Below are positions 10,475 through 18,773 of a stretch of 64,000 bases of DNA, piece by piece. The stretch is from contig NC_019876.2 in assembly GCF_002234675.1 (NCBI RefSeq), forward strand, positions 22,738,398 through 22,802,397, in the 5' to 3' direction. Within the stretch, counting starts at the first letter, position 1; every line of letters starts with the position of its first letter. This DNA is from Oryzias latipes. Its lineage: Eukaryota; Chordata; Actinopteri; Beloniformes; Adrianichthyidae. Position numbers and translations under genes: made by a program. Under the pieces are notes generated by a model, which searched no databases, was not told the origin of the DNA, and saw only the letters and a program-made list of their open reading frames with translations.

Positions 10475-10985
10475 CTCACAAAGACTCTTAAGCGACTGGT
10501 CCTGCAACTTCTGGGACCCCAGTTGCACCAAGAAAAGGACCATCTCCAGTTCAAGGTTGAACTAGAGGACGCCATTTTCCTCCTCCTACACTGGATCCTC
10601 TTTTAACTTATGCACTGTGAGGATGCTGGGTTTTTTTAACTTCTCTTGGGTTTTTAAAACCATCCAGCCCATTCTGCTCCAGCAGACACTCTTCTCACTG
10701 GCAGTGACCCCCCCCTGGTAAACTGGATTACAGACTTATCTGGTGAACAAACCACAATTTGTCTGGATGGGTAACTTTAGGTCCACCAAGCTGACCAGCT
10801 GTATAGAGGCCCCACCAGGCACAGTTCTCAGTTCTTTCACCTTTCCTCTTCACCCTCTACACCACTGACTTCTGGTCTGTCACATGCAGAAATTCTCTGA
10901 TGACACTGCAGTTGTGGCAAGTATGAAGGGGAATGAAGAGTATCAAACTAGCTCTTTTGGCTTTCAAGAGACATAAACCTTCCCT
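10475..10985 (+). mobile_element. LINE RT fragment upstream of the CTL promoter block (unit 1)
   Basis: Degenerate RT coding is readable in pieces: LEDAIFLLLHWIL, LVNWITDLSGEQTT, PLYTADF-like residues and DDTAVVA-like residues near 10900 (TCTGATGACACTGCAGTTG). The same fragment, in the same position relative to the conserved promoter block, occurs at 32692-34210 and 61200-61965 on the minus strand. It therefore travelled with the CTL gene duplications instead of inserting separately. Confidence 0.7.
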
Positions 10986-11303
10986 ACTCAGTAAAATTTG
11001 AATCTCATCATCATATTTCCTGTGGTATAGCAGGTAAACACTGTCAGCCATTATGTACCTCTGTGTGAGCAGAGGGAACACACGCAGCAAACAGCTGCAG
11101 GAAGAAATTCAAACCTGCCCCTGACACGAAACACAACAGTCACCTTCTGTAATGATCCAGCTAATGTGTTTGAGGCAACTTTCTATTCAAATATTTACGA
11201 TTTTAATAAAGTACAAAGATGAACTGATGCTGTCAACATTTCACATCAACACATCAGAGCAGAAGGTAAAATATCAGACTGAAACTGAGGAGAAACCCTG
11301 CAG
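10986..11303 (+). promoter_or_regulatory. Orphan CTL promoter and non-coding first exon (unit 1)
   Basis: The block from CTCAGTAAAATTTGAATC through CAACACATCAGAGCAGAAGG to the donor CTGCAG/GTAAGG (GT at 11304) matches three other places where it stands directly upstream of CTL genes (31896-32217, 35735-36103, 60906-61200). The conserved T-rich TTTTAATAAAG near 11203 sits where a TATA-like element would be, and the exon would be about 80-100 bases. No signal or CTLD exon follows on this strand; a SINE and a piggyBac element do. Inference: a promoter left behind after loss or rearrangement of its gene. Confidence 0.55.
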
Positions 11304-11463
11304 GTAAGGAAGTACCTGCTGTCTGAATATTTGATGGGTTTAATAAGTAAACAGCTGTTAGTTCAGGCTGTCCACAGATTCAAATAAGTATCAAATCACA
11401 GGGAAATTTTCTGCAGCTATGAAACAATAAAACAGAAAAATAAGATACATAAAGACATATTTT

Positions 11464-11690
11464 GTGGGAGCCAGTTTAGCTCGTGCTGGTTTGCGGCGCC
11501 TTCCGTCCGTGAAATCCAGGTTCGACTCCGGGCTGCTCCCTCTTCCCTTCTCTACCTCTGCCGGTTCCAAGCCCGGTTTGAGAAGGTTGCGTCAGGAAGG
11601 GCATCCGGCGTAAAAACATTGCCAAATTTACCATGCGACTCGTTCGCTGTGGCGACCCCTGATGGGAGAAGCCGAAAGTGGAAGAAGAAG
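11464..11690 (+). mobile_element. tRNA-derived SINE with perfect 17-bp target duplication
   Basis: The head resembles a tRNA gene: AGCTCGTGCTGG as an A-box-like region and GGTTCGACTCC as a B box. The tail (GGAAGGGCATCCGGCGTAAA, then TTCGCTGTGGCGACCCCTGA and GAAGAAGAAG) matches the 3' end of the LINE fragment at 17220-17270. The flanks are an exact direct repeat ACATAAAGACATATTTT at 11447-11463 and 11691-11707. It sits in what would be the first intron of the orphan CTL unit. Transcription would be by RNA polymerase III and mobility would rely on the LINE that shares its tail. Confidence 0.9.
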
Positions 11691-12012
11691 ACATAAAGAC
11701 ATATTTTATTTTACCAATTATAAAGATGTACGTAAGTTGTTCTATAAATGAATTACTTTAACCCTCCTGTTATGTTACAGGTCAAATTGACCCATTTTAA
11801 AGTTTGAACATCTAGGAAAAATAGTTAAAAGTTTTTTTTTCAGCATGAAACTTCTGTTTGCCTTAATTAGCGTATCCAACATATATTATGAAAATGGTTC
11901 ATCTCACATATTTGTAACTACTCCCTGCATGTTTTTATCACATAGATACTGTTAAAAGATTCTCTGCATGTGAGTCCTTCCAACATTACACAGGCAGACC
12001 TTTACAAAATGA

Positions 12013-12770
12013 TGAGCAGAAGCAGAAAGATGACAGTCCAGGACGCTCTGGAAGTCAACACAGATCATGATCACAAGAAGACTATCTTAAGCTCTTGAGC
12101 TTAATTCTGATTCTAATGATTCAGATTTTGAACCAGATGAGGGAATTGTTATTCCTGTCCTCCAAGCAAGACATTCATATCAAAGAATGGTGAAATACAT
12201 TGGTCTTCATCCCCAAACATGCGTCAGACAAACCTGTCTACAGAAAACATAATAAAGACAGTGCCAGGGCCCACTAGGATGGCAGTGACTCATGTGACCA
12301 TGTCAATTCAATTCAATTCAATTGAAAGAGTTAAACATAAAATCAAAAGGATCATGATTACATAGAATTCAATAGGAGAATACTAAATTGAACTAACTAA
12401 ACAGACTAAACTAAACTGTCATCCCTGCCCTTAGACCCTCCTTCGCTGTAAGGAAGAACTCTTAAAAAAAAAAAACGGATTCCAGAAAAAATTTAAAAAC
12501 CTCAGGGGTGTCCACATGAAGGAGGGATCCTCCCCCAGGACGGAAAGGCGATTTACCAGAACTCATAGAGAAGAATTATTTTATCAAACCCTACAACTAC
12601 AAATTTAAAGTCCAGCAGACGAGCTTCATCCAGACGGAGTTGGGGTGACGGTCGGGGGCGCAAGTCGAGCAGCAGCCAGGATCTAGGTCAAGACAAGCAT
12701 GAGCTGTGCGAAATGTGCAAAATTAATTTGCTCAAAGCACAGTGTGCTTGACTGGTCACTCTTGTGCTGT
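12013..12770 (+). pseudogene. piggyBac transposase remnant (both ends, core missing)
   Basis: Near 12013 the reading MSRSRKMTVQDALEV, then SDFEPDEGI-like residues and NIIKTVPGPTRMAVTHV up to about 12300, matches the acidic N-terminus and first conserved block of piggyBac transposases. At about 12700-12750 CAKCAKLICSKHS is the C-terminal Cys-rich zinc-binding end. The DDD catalytic region that should lie between is absent, and frameshifts break the N-terminal part. No activity is expected. Confidence 0.7.
12303..12695 (-). mobile_element. Unidentified insertion inside the piggyBac remnant
   Basis: The left end is a (TTCAA)n run at 12304-12323, as at the 3' tail of a minus-strand retroposon. 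The body holds GTGTCCACATGAAGGAGGG and a GC-rich right end near 12640-12690. It replaces the transposase core. I do not recognise the family, and no clear target duplication was found. Confidence 0.4.
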
Positions 12771-13397
12771 ATATATGTACAGAGACACACACAACTTCAT
12801 ATTGCAATTGCTTGTCTGTTGTATTGTGATTTTGTTTTTTTCTGGTTCACAGTGCATGTATTTAAAACCAAATTTCAATTATGTTTCAATGTTATGTAAA
12901 ACTATTGTTTTTTATATGTTAGTAATACAGTAGTGAAAAATTCAAAAAAAGTTTGAACATGCATATTTTTAAGAAAAAACAGTGAATTATCTAATAATTG
13001 AAACACTTCCTGTTAGAAGTAAGGAACAGCATTTCACTACGTTTTTGAAAGAATGTTTGGTAATGGAGTTAGTAATGATATATTCACACTGTTTGTTAGG
13101 ATTTTTTGGGTTTCAGACATTTTTAATTAATAAAACATGCACCGGGTCAAATTGACCCAGGAACAACATCTCTGTTCCTCACAAATGAACATAACAGGAG
13201 GGTTAAAAAGTAGTCACAAACTACCATTATACCAACATTTTACACACAAAATAACACAATGCATTATTTTTTGGTTACCATCACCAATTCACAAAGGTTT
13301 ATGTGAAAGATCCAAAAATCACAACTTGCAGAACAAACTGCACCAAACCCAAAAACCAGTGAAAAAATGAAGAAATTTGTTATCAGTGATCAGATTT

Positions 13398-13517
13398 TCA
13401 CTTTGAACAGAAAAAGTTGAACTTCTCCTCATCATGTTTCTTGAACCAATTGTGTTCTCCTCCTGTCTTCATGGCTCCTGACATGTCACACTCATTCACC
13501 TGTCCAAGTGAGGCCCA
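13398..13517 (-). pseudogene. CTL-F: 3' fragment of a CTLD3 exon
   Basis: Minus-strand reading [20 protein letters not shown] then [19 protein letters not shown] and stop equals the last 40 residues of the CTLD3 exons of CTL-B and CTL-C. At 13518 the exon is cut by an (ATG)n tract and nothing upstream of it resembles a lectin. It is an isolated exon fragment. Confidence 0.8.
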
Positions 13518-13550
<33 letters not shown>

Positions 13551-13551
13551 A

Positions 13552-13583
<32 letters not shown>
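13518..13583. repeat. (ATG)n / (CAT)n microsatellite
   Basis: About 21 units of ATG with one interruption (GATAATGATG). It abuts the truncated lectin exon exactly. The long Met, Ile and His runs read through it are artefacts of the repeat. Confidence 0.95.
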
Positions 13584-14220
13584 AGAGAGAAAGAGAGACA
13601 AACAGCTGATGATGAAGAGGGAGAAGAACATAGAGGTACAGAAGAGAGGGCCGGGGCAAGGCAAGATCATTCTGAATGGCCTTCACCACACAAATTTGGG
13701 GGAATCATTGAGGCGATACACGCTTGAAAATGGCTCAAGCGTGTTGGATCCATAATCAGACAAGAAGTAATGAAATGTATACATTTAAACAATAAAAGTG
13801 TTGTGTGAGTGTTTAGATAGCTTTAGGAGGGGTGGATGGGACGTTGTATTATGTGCATTTATGTCTGTGTTTAGTCACATTTACTAAAAACAGAGTAAAA
13901 AGAATAAAATAATAAGAGCATAAAATAAAAGTAAGTAAAAGCATAAAAGTGGTAAAAAGTAGTTGCCCGTTTAGTGACTCCTCCTCATACCCCCCCCCCC
14001 TCCCAGCGGCATTGAACAGTCTAATTGCACTCGGTGCAAAGGACTTCCTGAGTCTTTCTGTGGAGCATGGCAGAGAGCAAAGGCGGTCGCTGAATGCGCT
14101 CCTTTGGTCAGTGAAGAGTCCATGTAGGGGATGACCAGTGTTCCTCTGCTCTGCCACCACCTCCACTGTCTCCAGGCTCCGCCCCACCACACAGCCTGCC
14201 CTCCTGATCAGACGATTCAA

Positions 14221-15423
14221 TCATTTTATGTCCTTTTTGTTCGCACACCGCCCCCAACACACCACCGCATAAGACAGGGCACTCAAAACAATAGATTGAT
14301 AAAACATTAAAAGGAGATCTGAACAGACATTAAAAGAGGCGAGTCTTTTTAAGATGTATAACCTGCTCTGCCCCTTCCTGTATATGGAGTCCATGTTTAC
14401 CGACCAGTTCAGCTTCTTGTCCAGGAAGACTCCAAGGTATCTGTAGTTATCCACTACCTCCACCAATGAGGATGGGCTGAACCGCAGCAGGTGTTCGACG
14501 AAAGTCCAGCACCATTTTATTTGTCTTGGTGGTGTTGAGGTGGAGACAGTTTCTCTGGCTCCAGTGCACAAAGTCCTCCACCAGCTGTCTGTACTCCCCC
14601 TCCTCACACTCTTTGATACATGCCACAATTGCTGTGTCATTTGAGAACTTTTGCATGTGGCATGCACCAGAGTTGTAGTGGAAGTCAGCGGTGTAGAGGG
14701 TAAAGAGGAGAGGTGAGAGCACTGTGCCATGTTGAGCCTCCATGCTGCCAGTCAGTATGGAAGAACTGCAACTCCCCATTCTGACAAATTGTGGCCTGTT
14801 TGTCAGTCTGTTATCCATGACACCAGTTGGAAGTTCACACCAAAGGAGAGGAGCTTCTGCTGGAGAAGGACAGACTGGATTGTATTAAAAGCGCTAGAGA
14901 AGTCAAAAAAGAGCTTTCTCACAGCACAGCCTCCTGTGTCCAGGTAGGAGAGAGCCCGATGTAGAAGATACAAGACGGCATCCTCAACTCCTATTTTTGG
15001 TTGATAGGCGAACTGGAGAGGGTCTTCATCCCCCTGAACCTGGGGTCGCAGGCGCTGGGTCTTCATGACATGAGATGTAAGGGCGACCGGCCTGTAGTCG
15101 TTCAGCTCACTGGGGTGACTCCTCTTGGGCACAGGAACAATGCATGATGTTTTCCACAGTGATGGGACCCTACCCAGCTGCAGGCTCAGGTTATAAACCT
15201 GCTGTAGGGGGTCTCCCAGTTCTGCAGCACAGGCCTTAAGGAGCCGTGGACTCACTCGGTCTGGACCAGCTGCCTTCCTGGGGTGGAGCCTTCTCAGCTC
15301 CCTCCTCACCTGATCAGCAGTGATGGAAAAAGGGTGATTGTTGGGATTTGATGACTGAGATGGGGGCAAAGGGGGGCAGCAGGGGGAGCAGAAGCAAGAT
15401 GGTTGGGGAGGTCGGTGGGGCAC
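14221..15423 (-). pseudogene. LINE reverse transcriptase, frameshifted
   Basis: Minus-strand blocks in order: RRLHPRKAAGPDRVSPRLLK, LNDYRPVALTSHVMK, LFFDFSSAFNTIQ (motif A), then after a frameshift GTVLSPLLFTLYTADF, the YxDD region altered to FSNDTAIVA (normally FADDT), LNTTKTNKMVLDFR, and YRYLGVFLDKKLNW. The catalytic Ala-Asp pair of the YxDD box reads Ser-Asn-Asp. The chain is split near 14803 and 14730. Confidence 0.8.
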
Positions 15424-15649
15424 TGCAGCACCGGGGAGCAGTTAGCCTGGGGGGAGCTGAACATGTTGAAGAAACCATTGAGTTGATCGACTCTCTCCTG
15501 ACTCCCGCTTGTCGCACCTCCCTCTTTTTTGCTGCATCCAGTCATAGTCTTCATGGTGTTCCAGACCTCACGCAGGTTGTGTTTTCCTTCAACTTCTGCT
15601 CTAATTTCCTCCCGTGTGGCTTTTTGGCCTCCTTCATGCAGACTTTTAG

Positions 15650-16567
15650 TTATTGTTGGACCTTTTTCATCTCCTCCCAATCTTTGCTCATGAAAGCCCT
15701 CTTCTTCCTGTTCAGAACTGCCTTAACTTCCCTGGTAACCCAGGGTGTGTTGTTTGAGAAGCTCCTGACAGTTCTGACAGGCACCACCAAGTCCACACAG
15801 AAGTTCATATAGTCCGTCATGCAGCCCACATATCCTTCAATGTCATCCCCATGAGACCCAATCAGTTCACTCCAGTCCGTGCACTCAAAGCAGTCTCTGA
15901 GGGCCTCCACAGCACCAGCAGACCATCCCCTCACCTGTCTGGTGATGGCCGCCTGCCTCTTCACAAGAGTGGCGTAGCTAGCCTGCAGGTGTATGAGGTT
16001 GTGGTCAGATTTTCCAAGGGGGGGGGGGGGGGGGGGGGGGGGTAGAGGGGCAGCTGAGTATGCGTCCAGAGTGTTTGCATACAAAAGATAAATATTTCTT
16101 TTTTTTTGAGTGGGGCAGTCGACATATTGGTGAAAGGTGGGCAGAGTGGTTTCCAGGCATACGTGGTTAAAATCACCAGAAATGATCATGAACGCCCCTG
16201 GGTGCTTAGACTGCAGTTCTGTGGTTGTGTTATATATTGTCTCCAGAGCCGCCTGTGCTTCCGCTCTCGGAGGAATGTAAACACAGAGCGCGATGACGTG
16301 GGAAAACTTACATGGGATGTAATAGGGCCTGATGCCCACCGCTAGCAGCTCCAGATTACGGTCGGAGATCACCTTTTTAACTGTCAGAGGATTCGAGTGA
16401 CACCATGGTCTGTTAGCATACAGGATGAGGCCACCCCCCTTGCTCTTCCCACAGGAGTCTGGATCACGGTCTGCTCTCACGTTGGTAAAACCGGGCAGAT
16501 CCACGTTAAAATCCGGCACATAGCTGGTTAGCCAGGTCTCTGTGAAGATGAGGAGGCTGCTCTCCAT
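15650..16567 (-). pseudogene. LINE endonuclease domain, long open frame
   Basis: A 305-codon open stretch on the minus strand: FTETWLTSYVPDF (catalytic Glu of APE-type nucleases), GGGLILYANRPWC, ISGDFNHVCLE, GKSDHNLIHL (SDH motif) and linker TPWVTREVKAVLNRKKRAF. A run of eight prolines precedes GKSDH and is encoded by the 25-G tract at 16018-16042, so its length is probably variable. The upstream end joins LIKIQHCYM, so no real start codon is at 16567. Confidence 0.85.
16018..16042. repeat. 25-base G homopolymer
   Basis: Uninterrupted G-run inside the LINE endonuclease, read as polyproline on the minus strand. It can form a G-quadruplex and is prone to length error in assemblies. Confidence 0.95.
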
Positions 16568-16894
16568 GTAGCAGTGTTGTATCTTGATCAGTCCAGCAAG
16601 CTCGTCTGTCTTGTTGGCGTTAACGTTTTCAATGACGGGGGATGCATGGTTTGAAACAACACCGGTTAGCCGGCTTTGCCTTCAGCTTCGCCTTGTGTTT
16701 ACGACCAGCTCGGCACCCCGGTATTTCCGCCTAAGCTCCGATGGAATAACATGACGGATTCCGGGGTTTTTCTGTTTCCTGTGCATCAGTATTTCTTTCC
16801 TGAGATAAACTATTCCACTAATGTTGGCCTGCATTAGTAGATCAAAAAATCTCAAACGTACAAACATTCACACACAGAGCAGCGGATGTGCAGC

Positions 16895-17270
16895 AGAGGC
16901 TGAGATGGAGGTAGCGGAGATGAAGATGTTGAGGTTCTCCTTAGGAATGACCAGGTTAGACAGGATAAGGAACGAGTACATCAGAGGGACGGCTCATGTT
17001 GCCTGTGTTAGCGACAAAGTCAGAGAAGCCAGACTGAGATGGTTTGGACATGTTCAGAGGAGGGATAGTGGATATATTGGTAGAAGGATGTTGGAGATGG
17101 AGCTGCCTGGCAGGAGGGCAAGAGGACGGCCAAAGAGGAGATATATGGATGTCTTAACAGAGGACATGAAGTTGGCTAATGTTAGGGTAGAAGATGTCCA
17201 TGATAGAGTGAGGTGGAAAAGGATGATTCGCTGTGGCGACCCCTGATGGGAAAAGCCGAAAGAGAAAGAA
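16895..17270 (+). mobile_element. LINE 3' fragment (C-terminus of a different clade) sharing its tail with the SINE
   Basis: Reading MEVAEMKMLRFSLGMTRLDR, EYIRGTAHVACVSDKVREAR, RWFGHVQRRDSGYIGRRML and DRVRWKRMIRCGDP and stop. This is the C-terminal end of an RTE/RTEX-type LINE reverse transcriptase common in fish. The last bases TTCGCTGTGGCGACCCCTGA and GAAAAGCCGAAAG are the sequence shared with the SINE at 11464-11690, so this LINE group is the likely partner that mobilises the SINE. It is 5'-truncated. Confidence 0.8.
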
Positions 17271-17370
17271 GATTACAATGAAAGGTGTATAAATGTTTAG
17301 GTAGTCTTTTTCTAATACAAGCCTCTTCACCAAAATATTGAAAAATTATCCAAGTACAGCCTTTGGAAGT

Positions 17371-17716
17371 GGACCCCGTTGCTGTCCCATTCTGGGTGGG
17401 CGCTGTGGCGATGCTCCCATGGCCAGACTGGCTCCTGGTATGAAGAGATTACCAAATGCCGTTTCCTCACAGCAAAGCCAAGCCTTACTTGTTTGTTTGT
17501 TTACTTATTTATTTATTTATTTATTTATTCAAACTTGCATAGTCAATAGTCATTCTCATGGGCCATGGGTCATATGTTTTAATGGAGGGGAATGGGAAGG
17601 GTGAAGGGTGGGTTGGGTTTTTACTGTAATGTTGTGTGCTTTCTGTTTTTAATGTTTAAGCGTGCATGAGTGCATGAGAAGCGCTATTTTATAAATAAAG
17701 TTTGATTTGATTTGAT
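17371..17716 (+). mobile_element. 5'-truncated retroposon tail with (TTTGA)n end
   Basis: It lies inside the 3' flank of CTL-C. The matching flank of CTL-G (54310-54340) runs straight from CTTTGGATG to TATCGCGATATG without it, so the boundaries come from an empty-site comparison. It ends GCGCTATTTTATAAATAAAG then repeated TTTGA, a LINE/SINE 3' tail style. A (TTTA)n run lies at 17503-17528. Confidence 0.65.
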
Positions 17717-18167
17717 ATCGCGATATGTACCATATTGTCAGACTCATCAGATAACACACACCTCTACTAAATGTGTCATTGCATAGCTCTGAGTCTGTTC
17801 CATGTCTGATTCCTCCTCGTCCTGTGACAAAACTAAAACATGTTTCCTCCTTTTTTAAGTCACACATTCAAGTTATTTTAATGTAAAAATGAAAAAAAAT
17901 GAACAAAAACATGAATATTACTATTCTGGTTATGAATTTAGTTTTTCACATTCCTTGAAAGATATTTCAGAGCATAAACGATTGTGAAGGTTGAAGGTTT
18001 TTTTTTAGTAAAAAAGAGGAAAACAATTTGATTTGGAGTTTTAAAACCTTTTAATAACTGTCATTTGTTTATACAGAGATTAGCCCTAAATGTGAGATAT
18101 GCATATCATTTACAAAACAATCAGCATGTAAAAAATATAATCTACAGGTGTACAAATGAAGGCACAT

Positions 18168-18173
18168 TTTATT
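18168..18173 (-). terminator. Polyadenylation signal of CTL-D/C
   Basis: AATAAA on the minus strand, 257 bases past the stop codon at 18430, at the same relative place as in CTL-B. Confidence 0.5.
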
Positions 18174-18429
18174 ACTCTCCAAGAAATAAAAGTAAAAGTA
18201 CTCAACATCAACTTGTCCAGGGTGTACACCACAGCTTCACCCAACAGTAGCACCTAAAAGGCTCCGACATCCCCATGACACCAAAAGTTATGAAGATAGA
18301 TGGATGTTAAATGACATCCAAACAGCAAACTGTTTCCTCAAATCTAAAATGTTGCTTTGCTAAATGTTTTAAAATTTAATTAAAATAAAAAATCTCGATA
18401 GAAAAAGCTTGTGATCATTGAGCAGATGA

Positions 18430-18773
18430 TCATCTTGAACAGAAAAAGTTGAACTTTTCCTCATCATGTTTCTTGAACCACTGGTGTTCTCCTCCTGTCT
18501 GCATGGCTCCTGACATGTCACACTCATTCACCTGTTCAGGTGAGGCCCAGTTCTTGTAGTGGACCACCTCATCACTGACCCAGAACCAGAACCCCAGAGT
18601 GCAGGTGTAGCGCAGTCCAGTCCACACAAAGGGAGAGGAGGCATTCTTGGTTTTCTCCTGGACCCAGATCTGTTCATCCATGTTAGTGATGGTGACCAGG
18701 TCATGGTGGTGATGTCTGCAGTAGTATAAGGCCTCCTCCCAGGTTCTGTTCTCTTTGATCAGGATCACTTGAT
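18430..18773 (-). CDS. CTL-C: CTLD3 terminal exon (last exon of the D/C model)
   Basis: After CATCAG (acceptor) it reads (D)[65 protein letters not shown] and [10 protein letters not shown] and stop. Four Cys, no frameshift, no EPN/QPD motif. It is an intact exon. If it is not joined to CTL-D it would be a solitary duplicated exon like CTL-F. Confidence 0.8.

Larger units (their letters stand above)
11762..13202 (+). mobile_element. piggyBac-like DNA transposon, internally deleted, TTAA flanks
   Basis: TTAA stands on both sides (11758-11761 and 13203-13206). The ends are inverted: CCCTCCTGTTATGTT on the left and AACATAACAGGAGGG on the right, with a second inverted pair GTCAAATTGACCC close inside each end. 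Inside are N-terminal and C-terminal scraps of a piggyBac transposase separated by foreign sequence. It is non-autonomous because the catalytic core is missing. Confidence 0.9.
13845..16880 (-). mobile_element. Long Jockey-superfamily LINE, minus strand
   Basis: Read on the minus strand from about 16870: an arginine-rich N-terminal segment (IPSELRRKYRG), endonuclease (16567-15650), RT (15423-14221) and C-terminal tail (to about 13850). This is the most complete LINE in the window, but it is split by several frameshifts and stops. Its 3' end is not sharply defined; sequence to about 13770 could belong to it. Family names (L2, Rex1) are not assigned with confidence. Confidence 0.8.
17791..18773 (-). 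repeat. Arm 2 of the inverted duplication
   Basis: Reverse-complement partner of 9477-10465, containing the CTLD3 exon of CTL-C and its 3' flank. Residue differences in the exon are few (Ile for Arg after DEQ, Gln for Lys and His for Asn near EHQWFKKH). The distance between the arms is about 7.3 kb. Confidence 0.85.

Noticed and set aside
11464..11540. Functional tRNA gene
   Set aside because: Only a tRNA-like head with A/B-box resemblance; it does not fold convincingly into a tRNA, is followed by a LINE-type tail and flanked by a target duplication, so it is a SINE.
13417..13755. Open frame with long Met/Ile runs as a gene
   Set aside because: It reads through the (ATG)n microsatellite and the antisense of a lectin exon.
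16682..16867. Arginine-rich short ORF as an independent peptide
   Set aside because: It is the 5' part of the minus-strand LINE.
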